From: Cytophagales bacterium
Lineage (GTDB): Bacteria > Bacteroidota > Bacteroidia > Cytophagales > Cyclobacteriaceae
DNA: 32,476 bases
Assembly: GCA_025359125.1 (NCBI GenBank)
Contig: JANYHI010000081.1
Span: 1-32,476, forward strand
Direction: 5' to 3'
This document shows, in pieces, positions 1 through 8,861 of the stretch. The number at the start of each line of letters is the position of its first letter. The first letter of the stretch is position 1. The position numbers and the translations under genes were made by a program. Below the pieces are notes generated by a model, which saw nothing but the letters and a program-made list of their open reading frames with translations, made no database searches and had not been told where the DNA came from.

Positions 1-1
1 A

Positions 2-3000
2 TCTATCACAGCACCAACAATTTCAACAAGTGCTGGCTTACCAAGTAATGTTGGCAGTTATCCTATTTCGTTGTCGGGCGGCATATCTTCTAATTATGCT
101 TTTGTTTTAGTGAATGGAACTTTAAGTATTTTGAAGGCAACATTAACAGCCACAGCTGACGATAAATCCAGAACGTATGGTGCTGCAAATCCTGCATTGA
201 CTATTTCTTATGTTGGTTTTTTAAATGGAGATAATTCAACTTCGATCACACAGCCAACAGCATCGACCACTGCGGTGCTTGCCAGCAGTGTTGGAACTTA
301 CTCGATCTTGCTATCAGGCGGTACTTCTATCAATTATAATTTTGTTTTAACCAACGGTAATTTAACAATCACCAAAGCACCACTTACCGCCACCGCGGAT
401 GATAAGTCAAGAACCTACGGATCTGCTAACCCAACATTGACTATTTCTTATACTGGTTTTTTAAATGGAGATAATTCAACTTCGATCACGCAACCTTCTA
501 TTTCAACAACTGCTTCGGTGGGAAGTAGCATTGGAAGTTACCAAATTTCCTTGTCTGGGGGTGTTGCGACAAATTACAGTATTTTACCGGTTTTTGGAAC
601 ACTTACTGTTTCCAAAGCAACGCTAACGGCTACAGCCGATGACAAATCGAGGTTATATGGTGCGGCCAACCCAGTTCTCACAATAACCTATTCAGGATTT
701 TTGAATGGCGATAATGCATCCGTCCTAGCAGCTCCTTCCATCTCCACCTCCGCCACGGTTACTAGCAGTGTTGGAACGTATGCTATCGCAATGGTGGGAG
801 GATCATTAACTAATTATTCAATTGTACTTCAGAATGGAGCATTGACTATCGGCAAAGCCTCCCTCGCTGTTACGGCCGATGACAAGACTAGGTTGTATGG
901 TGCTGCGAACCCCTCATTAACAATAACCTATTCTGGATTTTTGAATGGCGATAATGCAACATCTATCACCGTACCTTCTATTTCAACAGTGGCTACCACA
1001 TTGAGCAATGTGGGTGCCTATTCAATAACCCTGACAGGAGGTTTGGCCGCCAATTATAATTTAGCTCTTCAAAACGGGACACTAAGTATCACCAAGGCAG
1101 TTTTAACTGCAAAGGCCGATGATAAATCTAGGCCATACGCGACAGCAAATCCGATATTTACCATAACCTACACTGGCTTTTTGAATGGAGATAATGTTGG
1201 CTCTGTTACTGCCGCTACCGCTAGCACTTCTGCAACTATTTCTTCCAACGCTGGCGCCTACACTATCACAACCTCTGGGGGATCGGCCACAAACTATTCA
1301 TTTATTTTGCAGAACGGTACACTTGCCATTACAAAAGTTACACCCTCGGTAACGTGGAATAATCCTTCTGCGATAACCTACGGCACCGCTTTAAGCGCAG
1401 CCCAATTGAACGCATCAGCCAGTGTGCCTGGAAATTTTTCCTACGCTCCTGGAAATGGAACAATTCTGAATGCAGGAGTGAATCAGGCACTCTCTGTTAA
1501 TTTCACTCCAACTGACATTATTAACTATAATACAGTTAATGGAACGCAAGTTCTTATTACCGTTAACAAAGCTACCCCAATCGTTTCTTGGAGTAATCCA
1601 CCACCAATAACCTACGGCACTGCGCTGGGCGCCACGCAATTAAATGCAACTGCTATTACGGCAGGAACATTTGTTTACACACCGAGTTCGGGAACGATTT
1701 TAAATGCGGGCGTGAATCAAACGCTGTCAGTCAATTTTACCCCGACCGATGCGTCCAATTTTAATTCTTTAAATGGAACAACAGTTTTAATAACTGTAAA
1801 CAGAGCAACACCATTGATAACGTGGCTATCGCCAGCGGCCATTACTTACGGCACCGCATTAAGTGCAACACAACTCAATGCCAGCACGCCCGTGGCTGGT
1901 TTATTTGTTTATAATCCTACAAGCGGTACTGTTTTGAACGCTGGAACCAACCAAACTCTTTCTGTCAACTTTACACCTACAGATGTAGCCAATTACAATT
2001 CTGCATCTGCTTCCGTATTGATCACTGTAAACAAGGCAAACCCGGTAATTGCCTGGCCATCGCCTTCGGCTATCACTTACGGAACGCCTTTAGGAGCCAC
2101 TCAACTGAATGCTACGGCAAATGTACCTGGCTCATTTACCTATACACCATCCACCGGAACGATTATAAATGCAGGAGCAAGTCAAACCTTGTCGGTAAAC
2201 TTTGTCCCAACTGATGCTAGTAATTACAATTCAATCATTGGCTTTCAACGTTTTATTACGGTTAACAAAGCTACACCAATCATTACTTGGCCGCCTCCTT
2301 TGCCAATTAAGATAGGTGTGGCCTTAAGTGCAACGCAACTAAATGCAACCACAAATGTGTTGGGCACATTTTTATATACACCGCCATCTGGCACAGTATT
2401 AGCCGCAGGAGCAAATCAGGTGCTTTCTGCAGACTTTACACCAACAGACTTGGGCAATTATAATATTGTGAACGGAACTCAAGTTTTGATTACCGTTAAC
2501 TTAAAAGACAATCCCATTGTTAATTGGAGCAATCCTTCAGCGATCACGTATGGTACAACTCTTTCAGCTACCCAGTTAAATGCCTCGGCAAATGTTTCTG
2601 GAACATTCTCGTATTCACCTTCAATAAATACCGTGTTGAACTCGGGTGTAAATCAGATTTTATCCACCACGTTTACTCCCACTGACGCTGTCACCTACAA
2701 TACGATCTCAGCGAACGTTCAGATTACGGTCAACAAAGCTGTGCTTACTGCCACTCCATCCAATGCTTCACGTGCGTATGGGCAAGCAAATCCCTCTTTT
2801 ACGATTAACTATTCTGGATTTGTAAATAGTGAGAGTCCCTCTGTAATAGATACCCCTCCAACGGCTACCAGCGCTGCGGTAGTAAGTAGTAATGCAGGTA
2901 CTACTTTTCCGATTGTTGCTTCGGGCGGTGCAGATAATAACTATACCTTTAGCTTTGTTAATGGAACGCTCTCTATTACAAAGGCAAATCTCGCGGCAAA

Positions 3001-5443
3001 GGCAGATGATAAATCAAGGTCATACGGATTAGCGAACCCAACTTTTACAATTTCGTATTCTGGCTTTGTAAATGGCGACAATGCATCAGCTATCACACCA
3101 CCATCGGCATCTACAACCGCAACCACGACAAGTAATGTTGGTTCATATATGGTCACATTAGCAGGGGGTATATCCACCAACTATAACTTTATCCTTCAGT
3201 CTGGATCACTCACCATCAGTCCCTCACCTTTAGTAGCCAGAGCCGATGATAAATCTAAGACCTATGGACAGGTTAATCCTACTTTAACGATAAGCTATGC
3301 AGGATTTTTGAATAGTGACAACTCGACTTCGATAACAGAACCATCGGTTTCAACAACGGCAGTTACCGCGTCTGGTGTTGGATCATATCCAATTATGTTA
3401 GTTGGTGGAAGTTCTTCTAACTACAGTATTATTTTGCAAAACGGGGCTATCACAGTAGCTAAAGCAATACTGACTGCCAAGGCCGATGACAAGACTAGAG
3501 TCTATGGACAAGCCAATCCATCGAATTCAATTACGTATTCTGGATTTGTTAATGGGGATAATGTTTCCTCCGTCATCCAACCTACTACTATAGGACCAAA
3601 TGCGACAGTACTCAGCAATACAGGTAACTATCCGATCGTATTGAGTGGAGGTTCGGCAGCTAATTATTCATTCAATTATGTATTGGGTAACTTGACGATC
3701 ACTAAAGCGTTACTGACAGCAACTGCTGACAATAAAACCCAAGTGTACGGGCAATCTACTCCTGCGCTTACGATTTCTTATTCAGGATTTGTAAATGGCG
3801 AATCAACCTCAGTTATTTCGGTATTACCTGCTGCCAACACCATTGGAAATTCAACATCACCAGTGGGTATATATACGATTAATCCTGTAGGAGGGGTTGC
3901 CACTAACTATGATTTCAATTATACATCTGGTTCATTGATGATAAACAAGGCTACATTGACAGCTACAGCTGACAATAAGGATAGGATGTATGGAATTGCA
4001 AACCCTTCCTTAACGATTAGCTACATCGGCTTTGTAAATGGAGATAATGCTTCAGCTATTATTTCACCCGTTATATCAACAGTTGCCGGACTCGCAAGCA
4101 ATGTTGGCAGTTATCCAATTTCTTTAACAGGGGGATTATCGGCTAATTATGATTTTGTTTTCCAGAATGGAATATTAACAGTTTCAAAAGCTACGCTTAC
4201 TGCAACTGCAAGCAATATTTCGCGAGTTTTTGGTGCATCCAACCCGACACTTACAATAAGTTATACTAGTTTTCTGAATGGCGATAATGCCAGCGTTATT
4301 GATGTCCCTCCAATTGCTAACACTTCTGCTACTGCTGCATCTGCAATTGGAAATTACCCAATCATTGTATCGGGTGGAACCGATAACAATTATACTTTTA
4401 ATTATGTATCGGGTACATTAATAGTCATTTCCAATGCTGCTCCCACCCTAAAAAACTTTTCCGTAACTACAGAAGAAGATAATTCGATTATCTTTAATTA
4501 TAATTCATTTGGAAGTAATTTTATTAGTTCTCCGGGTGACTCGATAAGAGAAATAAAAATCACCGCTCTACCGGCCAATGGGAAGCTAACTTCAGGTTCT
4601 GCAATTTTAATTTTAGGTGATAAATTAAAAGTTGTAAAAGGAAAATTGGACGACTTAAAGTATAGTCCAAACAAAGACTATTTTGGAATAGATAGTTTTA
4701 AATGGAATGCATTTAATGGATTATTCAATGCATTAGTAGATGCGCAAGTTCTTATTACAATCACCGCTGTTAATGATCCTCCTGTCCTCAGCAACATTGA
4801 ATTAGCACCGCTTGAATACAGCCCCGGAGACCAGCCTAAAAAAGTGAGCCAACAATTGATTATCAATGATGTCGATAACAGTTCTATGATGGGAGCCACT
4901 ATCACTATTTCTGAAAACATGAGTGCTGGTGATATATTAGCACTTGATCCGACTGTAAATTCCAAAATCACTAGTAATTTCGATAAAGCCAAAGGGCAAT
5001 TGTCGTTAATTGGCAGAGATTCTAAATCGAACTACGAAAAAGCAATCAATAGCATATTATTTAGTACAAATGTTTCCGCAAATGCTCTTGAGCGAAAAGT
5101 CTCGTTTGTTGTAAGTGATACCACCAATAGTTTCAGCAGTATCTTGAGTCGCTTAATTCGAATTACAGAGACATTGCCGGATTTAAACCTAGTAAACTCG
5201 TTTACTCCAAACAACGATGGGGTTAATGACCAATGGGATTTTTTAAACCTTCGGTTTTATTCACAAGTAGCAATCTCTGTGTTTGATAAAAGTGGAACTA
5301 AGGTATTTGAATGCAAGGCCAACGATTGTCAATGGGATGGGAAAATGGAAGGAAAAGAATTACCAGTTGGACCTTATTTCTATACCATTGATTTAAATAA
5401 GGGCAAGCGAAAATATCAAGGTATTGTCACCATATTGAAATGA
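2..5443 (+). CDS. Giant MBG-repeat cell-surface protein with T9SS type B sorting domain (5' end outside window)
   Basis: The reading frame is open from base 2, so the gene starts upstream of the window and only the C-terminal ~1813 residues are visible. In order: one cut and five full ~80-residue MBG-type repeats (hallmark ATADDKSRTYG..NP, GFLNGDN, GTLTITK), six ~78-residue repeats of another type (hallmark SAITYGTALSATQLNA, VNFTPTD, ITVNK), seven more MBG repeats, a cadherin-like region (bases ~4430-5170, with VNDPPVLSN), and a final ~85-residue domain beginning SFTPNNDGVNDQWDF and ending GIVTILK. That last domain matches the gliding-motility-associated C-terminal (CHU_C, type B) signal used by the type IX secretion system. 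By family knowledge the product is exported across the outer membrane and displayed or released as an adhesin. Its stop overlaps the next gene's start (ATGA), which suggests translational coupling. Substrate or binding partner cannot be told from sequence. Confidence 0.93.
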   Translation, partial: SITAPTISTSAGLPSNVGSYPISLSGGISSNYAFVLVNGTLSILKATLTATADDKSRTYGAANPALTISYVGFLNGDNSTSITQPTASTTAVLASSVGTYSILLSGGTSINYNFVLTNGNLTITKAPLTATADDKSRTYGSANPTLTISYTGFLNGDNSTSITQPSISTTASVGSSIGSYQISLSGGVATNYSILPVFGTLTVSKATLTATADDKSRLYGAANPVLTITYSGFLNGDNASVLAAPSISTSATVTSSVGTYAIAMVGGSLTNYSIVLQNGALTIGKASLAVTADDKTRLYGAANPSLTITYSGFLNGDNATSITVPSISTVATTLSNVGAYSITLTGGLAANYNLALQNGTLSITKAVLTAKADDKSRPYATANPIFTITYTGFLNGDNVGSVTAATASTSATISSNAGAYTITTSGGSATNYSFILQNGTLAITKVTPSVTWNNPSAITYGTALSAAQLNASASVPGNFSYAPGNGTILNAGVNQALSVNFTPTDIINYNTVNGTQVLITVNKATPIVSWSNPPPITYGTALGATQLNATAITAGTFVYTPSSGTILNAGVNQTLSVNFTPTDASNFNSLNGTTVLITVNRATPLITWLSPAAITYGTALSATQLNASTPVAGLFVYNPTSGTVLNAGTNQTLSVNFTPTDVANYNSASASVLITVNKANPVIAWPSPSAITYGTPLGATQLNATANVPGSFTYTPSTGTIINAGASQTLSVNFVPTDASNYNSIIGFQRFITVNKATPIITWPPPLPIKIGVALSATQLNATTNVLGTFLYTPPSGTVLAAGANQVLSADFTPTDLGNYNIVNGTQVLITVNLKDNPIVNWSNPSAITYGTTLSATQLNASANVSGTFSYSPSINTVLNSGVNQILSTTFTPTDAVTYNTISANVQITVNKAVLTATPSNASRAYGQANPSFTINYSGFVNSESPSVIDTPPTATSAAVVSSNAGTTFPIVASGGADNNYTFSFVNGTLSITKANLAAKADDKSRSYGLANPTFTISYSGFVNGDNASAITPPSASTTATTTSNVGSYMVTLAGGISTNYNFILQSGSLTISPSPLVARADDKSKTYGQVNPTLTISYAGFLNSDNSTSITEPSVSTTAVTASGVGSYPIMLVGGSSSNYSIILQNGAITVAKAILTAKADDKTRVYGQANPSNSITYSGFVNGDNVSSVIQPTTIGPNATVLSNTGNYPIVLSGGSAANYSFNYVLGNLTITKALLTATADNKTQVYGQSTPALTISYSGFVNGESTSVISVLPAANTIGNSTSPVGIYTINPVGGVATNYDFNYTSGSLMINKATLTATADNKDRMYGIANPSLTISYIGFVNGDNASAIISPVISTVAGLASNVGSYPISLTGGLSANYDFVFQNGILTVSKATLTATASNISRVFGASNPTLTISYTSFLNGDNASVIDVPPIANTSATAASAIGNYPIIVSGGTDNNYTFNYVSGTLIVISNAAPTLKNFSVTTEEDNSIIFNYNSFGSNFISSPGDSIREIKITALPANGKLTSGSAILILGDKLKVVKGKLDDLKYSPNKDYFGIDSFKWNAFNGLFNALVDAQVLITITAVNDPPVLSNIELAPLEYSPGDQPKKVSQQLIINDVDNSSMMGATITISENMSAGDILALDPTVNSKITSNFDKAKGQLSLIGRDSKSNYEKAINSILFSTNVSANALERKVSFVVSDTTNSFSSILSRLIRITETLPDLNLVNSFTPNNDGVNDQWDFLNLRFYSQVAISVFDKSGTKVFECKANDCQWDGKMEGKELPVGPYFYTIDLNKGKRKYQGIVTILK
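137..1336 (+). repeat. Five tandem MBG-type repeats (block A1-A5)
   Basis: Five in-frame units of 240 bp (80 codons), each starting near A-x-L-T-A-x-ADDKSR-x-YG and ending near NGTLTITK. Units 1 and 2 are almost identical over about 60 bases in the GFLNGDNSTSIT part (near 197-256 and 437-496); units 3 and 4 also match closely in that part. This suggests recent duplication or gene conversion. A sixth unit is cut by the window start. Confidence 0.9.
1337..2737 (+). repeat. Six tandem repeats of a second Ig-like type (block B1-B6)
   Basis: Six in-frame units of 77-78 codons, with consensus parts ITYGTALSATQLNA, GTxLNAGxNQ.LSVNFTPTD and VLITVNK. They are distinct from the flanking MBG units but share the ITYG / TVNK framing, so the two classes may be distantly related. 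Unit B5 is the most diverged (the ITYGT motif has become IKIGV). Confidence 0.88.
2738..4430 (+). repeat. Seven tandem MBG-type repeats (block A6-A12)
   Basis: A second run of ~80-codon MBG units after the B block. Here many units have YGQANP in place of YGAANP and GFVNG in place of GFLNG, so this block has its own sub-consensus. The first (A6) and last (A12) units share a diverged N-terminal part (ATPSNASRAYG, ATASNISRVFG) and a slightly longer middle. Confidence 0.9.
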
Positions 5444-6456
5444 GTTCAGTATTGATAAAAATTGGAATCATAATTTTAATTGCCGGTTTTTGTGCGATAA
5501 AGTTACCTGCCCAAGAATTTAATAGCTCTCAATATTATTCTAATCTAGGTATAAGCAATCCTAGTTTTACAGGTATCGATGATTTTGTTGATGTAAAATT
5601 ATCGGTTTATCAAGGATGGAACAGTTTCAATATTAGTAATAACAATTTCTATGCTAGCGCATTTACCTCGCTGAATAATTCGCAGCAGACTACTATCAAA
5701 AATAATGCTTTGCGATTAAGCTCCACAGCCTATTCACAAATCGAATCACAAAAAGATCTTCGCAGAAAGCATGGAATGGGAGGTATGATTACCAATCGAA
5801 ACGTTGGTCCTTATCGATCATTCTCATTGAATTATCAATATGCATTTCACCTTCCGCTTTCAAGCACTTTTAATCTTTCATTTGGCACTAGTATTGGCTA
5901 TCGGAACCAACGCGTAAATTTTTCAGGCTTTACCGTGCGTGATGAAGTGAATGATATGTTTTATCAACAGCTCGTAACAGTAAATAATGCAAACCAAGGT
6001 TCTTATGTATTAGATTTTGGTTTGCTTTTATATTCAAAGAGATTTTATTTTGGGATCTCATCTTCAGATATGGTAGCAGAAAAATTTTCTGGTGATACGA
6101 ATCTGAATTTTTCCAATATCAGAAAATTGAATGTTCAAACAGCAGCATTGTTCAGATTGGCACCGTACTTAACCCTTAATACTGGTGGAGCTATACACAT
6201 GAAGGAACGTTATGAATTGGGATGGGATGCCAATGTACGGTTAAGATATAAAGAATTGATATACCTAGGCATTGCTTATAACAATCAATCTAAATTATCA
6301 GCATTATTTGGACTATCATTTGATACCAAAATCAATTTCCATTATAGCTTTGACCAATACAACTCTTCCCTCAGTAATTTTAATGTTACTGCTCATGAAC
6401 TTATGTTAGGTTTCAATATTTCAAATAGAGCTAATTCACAATCCAAATTCTGGTAA
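5440..6456 (+). CDS. PorP/SprF family outer-membrane protein
   Basis: A 338-residue protein with an N-terminal signal peptide (hydrophobic stretch at residues ~8-22, likely cleavage after LPAQ). Next comes the family's usual start, in which early asparagine/tyrosine-rich sequence leads to SNPSFTGIDDF, and then alternating beta-strand sequence to the C-terminus. Length and layout fit the PorP/SprF family. In Flavobacterium johnsoniae, SprF is needed for secretion or attachment of SprB, a T9SS cargo with a type B C-terminal domain. Here the gene directly follows such a cargo gene and overlaps it by four bases (ATGA). I infer that it is the dedicated outer-membrane partner of that adhesin, not a core secretion component. 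Confidence 0.88.
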   Translation: MSSVLIKIGIIILIAGFCAIKLPAQEFNSSQYYSNLGISNPSFTGIDDFVDVKLSVYQGWNSFNISNNNFYASAFTSLNNSQQTTIKNNALRLSSTAYSQIESQKDLRRKHGMGGMITNRNVGPYRSFSLNYQYAFHLPLSSTFNLSFGTSIGYRNQRVNFSGFTVRDEVNDMFYQQLVTVNNANQGSYVLDFGLLLYSKRFYFGISSSDMVAEKFSGDTNLNFSNIRKLNVQTAALFRLAPYLTLNTGGAIHMKERYELGWDANVRLRYKELIYLGIAYNNQSKLSALFGLSFDTKINFHYSFDQYNSSLSNFNVTAHELMLGFNISNRANSQSKFW

Positions 6457-6464
6457 GCCAATTA

Positions 6465-7700
6465 ATGAAAGCTATTTTTGGATTTCTGTTGACTGTTTTA
6501 ATAAATACTTCCGTGAGTCAAGATTTGAAATTTTCAGATCCTGTTCCGCTCGGTTCTTCCATCAATTCTGAGAGTGAAGAAGTAAATGCATTACTATCTC
6601 CTGATGGAAAGACGCTTTATTTTGTAAGAGCGTTTGATAGGCGTAATAAAGGCGGAGTTGCAGGAGGAATGGATATTTGGACATCTGTGCGAGATAGCAG
6701 AGGCCGATTTTCAACCTGTACCAATGAATATAAAAAATGGAATAATAAATTTAATAATTCTGTGATTGGTATTCGAAATGATAATCATGTTCTGTATATG
6801 CTCAATTCGTATAATAAAAAATCTGGCATAGCTTTTTCAAAATATTTAGAAGGGGAATGGACAAGCCCTGAAGTAATTCTAATACCTGGTATTGATCAAA
6901 TTAATTTAGTTGGTTTTTATATGCACCCTTCGTTTTCAATTTTATTGATATCAAGTGATCGAGTGGGGTCTTACGGAAAAGAAGATATCTATGTGTCATT
7001 GAAAGACTCCCTTGATCAATGGAGTGACCCACTCAACTTGGGTAATACAATCAATACTGACGGGTTTGAGATTTCTCCTTTCTTGTCAGAAGATGGAAAG
7101 AGGTTATATTTTTCTAGCAATGGACATAAAGGGTATGGTGACGCAGATATTTTTGTCTCTGAACGACTTTACAATAATTGGACGCTTTGGACTCGGCCAA
7201 AAAATTTAGGCAGTAAAATTAATAGTGAAAAATTTGACGCCTACTTCTCTATTTACGGTGATAGCGTTTGCTACTTCTCTAGTAACCAAGTATCTAATTT
7301 TTCGGATATTTATACCAGCAAAGCATCTTTTGAGAAGAAAAAAAAATTAAGCGATTCAGTTAATCGAATTATAGATGAAACAAAAAAACTATTGAATGAA
7401 CTAAAAACATCCGATGAGCTTGATGGGTTCCAATATATATCATCTCCTCTCAATTCGGTAATTCTATCTAATCTAATGCAAAGTCAAATCAAAAAATTAC
7501 TTAGTTCGTACAATCTTAATAATTTAAAAGTAATTGAACTGACATGCTATCGTTTACATTCAGACCAAATCAGTAATATCATCGATTATATGGTGTCGCT
7601 GGGTGTCGGACGAAAACTTATTAAGGATCCAAGTTTAATTACTTCGGGCACATCGCAATCGGGCGTTGAACTTAAACTGTTTATGAACCCAAAGGACTAA
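6465..7700 (+). CDS. PD40 (WD40-like beta-propeller) exported protein with degenerate OmpA-like C-terminus
   Basis: A 411-residue protein with a signal peptide (residues 1-19, ending SVSQ). PD40-type repeats are seen at residues ~41-58 (LLSPDGKTLYFV), ~203-232 (LSEDGKRLYFSSNG followed by DADIFVS) and ~260-285. The C-terminal ~85 residues keep the outline of an OmpA-like domain (SDQISNIIDYMVSLGV, then GVELKLFM) but lack the usual G-H-T-D and NxxLSxxRA signatures, so peptidoglycan binding is doubtful. PD40-OmpA proteins often sit beside PorP/SprF genes in Bacteroidota and are thought to act in the periplasm. The gene starts 8 bases after the PorP/SprF gene, and its last 20 bases overlap the 3' end of the convergent acyltransferase gene. 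Confidence 0.78.
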   Translation: MKAIFGFLLTVLINTSVSQDLKFSDPVPLGSSINSESEEVNALLSPDGKTLYFVRAFDRRNKGGVAGGMDIWTSVRDSRGRFSTCTNEYKKWNNKFNNSVIGIRNDNHVLYMLNSYNKKSGIAFSKYLEGEWTSPEVILIPGIDQINLVGFYMHPSFSILLISSDRVGSYGKEDIYVSLKDSLDQWSDPLNLGNTINTDGFEISPFLSEDGKRLYFSSNGHKGYGDADIFVSERLYNNWTLWTRPKNLGSKINSEKFDAYFSIYGDSVCYFSSNQVSNFSDIYTSKASFEKKKKLSDSVNRIIDETKKLLNELKTSDELDGFQYISSPLNSVILSNLMQSQIKKLLSSYNLNNLKVIELTCYRLHSDQISNIIDYMVSLGVGRKLIKDPSLITSGTSQSGVELKLFMNPKD

Positions 7701-8787
7701 GACTATCCTTTAGTTTTAGAAAGCGTTTTTCGTAGAATTCAAAGCTTGCCCAAGCGGTCATCAAAGTGAGCGCAGCATAAATAAAAAATGAAATTGCATC
7801 GGGTAAGTCAAATCGTTGCAAGGCTTTACTCATCAAGCCCATAATAGGAAAATGAAGAACATAAATTCCATATGATATCTTACCAATGAATACCACGGGT
7901 TTGGCAGATAAAATTGAGCTTCCATTTTGTAGTAAGAACCAGATTATGGCGGCAAACAATAGATTGAGAAGGCTGTAGGCCCAAATGAAATCGAAGTGAT
8001 CAATGGCATGAATTTCAAAACCAAGAGAAGTAAATGACGTGTTGCTCGATTGGGTAACAAAATTAAATGTGCCTGCAGATACTATTATCAAAATCAAAAT
8101 ATAGAGCCATGCCCGTGATTTTAGTCGCATGATAGTCTTCGGTAGAAAATTAACGGCTCCACCTATTGCGAAAGCATCAAAGTGACTAGGGCTTAACCAA
8201 TATATACTTGTACCGAGTGTTTCGGAGTCGCTGATTTTATAACTCAAGTTCAAATAGAGCGCTAAGCGAAATAAAGGTATTACGATCAATAGAGTAACCA
8301 TCAGATGCTTTAGCTTCTGGGCAGACAAAAAGTAAACAATAAAAGGCCAAACTAGATAAAATTGCTCCTCTACACAAAGTGACCACAGATGAGTAAACAT
8401 TCTGTTAATGTGTAACCCAGATGACAAAACAGAAAAATTGAAGGTGTAGGAGAAAAGGTATCCTGCTACTGAACTAAAACTTTCGGGTATACGAAAGGCT
8501 ATATAAAGACATGTAAGAATTGTTAAGTAGCCAAAGTATAACGGAAAAATCCGAAGCGACCTTCTCCAATAAAAATTGGTCAGATATCCTGATAGAGGTT
8601 GACTTTTCTGCTCCAGTAAAATTCTAGTAATGAGATACCCTGATAAAACAAAGAACAACTGAACGCCAATCCAGCCTATCTCAAAGTTTACGTTCACGTT
8701 TGCAAGCCTTCCAAAGTGGAATAAGAAGACCGATGTAACGGCCAATCCCCTCAAGCCGTCTAATGATGGAATGTAAAACTTGGTCAT
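7681..8787 (-). CDS. Acyltransferase 3 family membrane protein (OafA/NodX type)
   Basis: A 368-residue polytopic membrane protein. The N-terminus has the family signature: YIPSLDGLRGLAV (Arg13), then FLFHFG with the conserved His24, then FFVLSGYLITRILL. About ten hydrophobic segments follow, with a conserved-looking LWSLCVEEQFYLVWP in the middle. Family members move acetyl or other acyl groups from a cytoplasmic donor onto surface sugars such as O-antigen, exopolysaccharide or peptidoglycan. It is divergent from the Wzz-like gene with only 74 bases between starts, which fits a role in decorating an exported polysaccharide, but no glycosyltransferases are in view. The acceptor is unknown. Confidence 0.9.
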   Translation of the reverse strand: MTKFYIPSLDGLRGLAVTSVFLFHFGRLANVNVNFEIGWIGVQLFFVLSGYLITRILLEQKSQPLSGYLTNFYWRRSLRIFPLYFGYLTILTCLYIAFRIPESFSSVAGYLFSYTFNFSVLSSGLHINRMFTHLWSLCVEEQFYLVWPFIVYFLSAQKLKHLMVTLLIVIPLFRLALYLNLSYKISDSETLGTSIYWLSPSHFDAFAIGGAVNFLPKTIMRLKSRAWLYILILIIVSAGTFNFVTQSSNTSFTSLGFEIHAIDHFDFIWAYSLLNLLFAAIIWFLLQNGSSILSAKPVVFIGKISYGIYVLHFPIMGLMSKALQRFDLPDAISFFIYAALTLMTAWASFEFYEKRFLKLKDSLSPLGS

Positions 8788-8835
8788 TTGCGATGTAAAG
8801 CTAAAGCCTAATACTAAAATCTCGGTATAATGGAT

Positions 8836-8843
8836 TAATTTTG
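8836..8843 (+). promoter_or_regulatory. Candidate Bacteroidota -7 element (TAATTTTG)
   Basis: An exact match to TAnnTTTG, 18 bases before the start of the Wzz-like gene. I see no convincing TTTG-type -33 element at the usual 19-21 base spacing, so this is half of a promoter at best. Confidence 0.4.
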
Positions 8844-8861
8844 TTGTTTAAATAATGAGAT

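Noticed and set aside
137-4430. Long regular DNA repeats that might be mistaken for a CRISPR or satellite array
   Set aside because: They are ~234-246 bp, stay in one open frame and encode recognisable protein domains; there are no short identical repeats with unique spacers.
7012-7209. Small frame inside the PD40 gene
   Set aside because: A shadow of the PD40 gene in another frame with no independent support.
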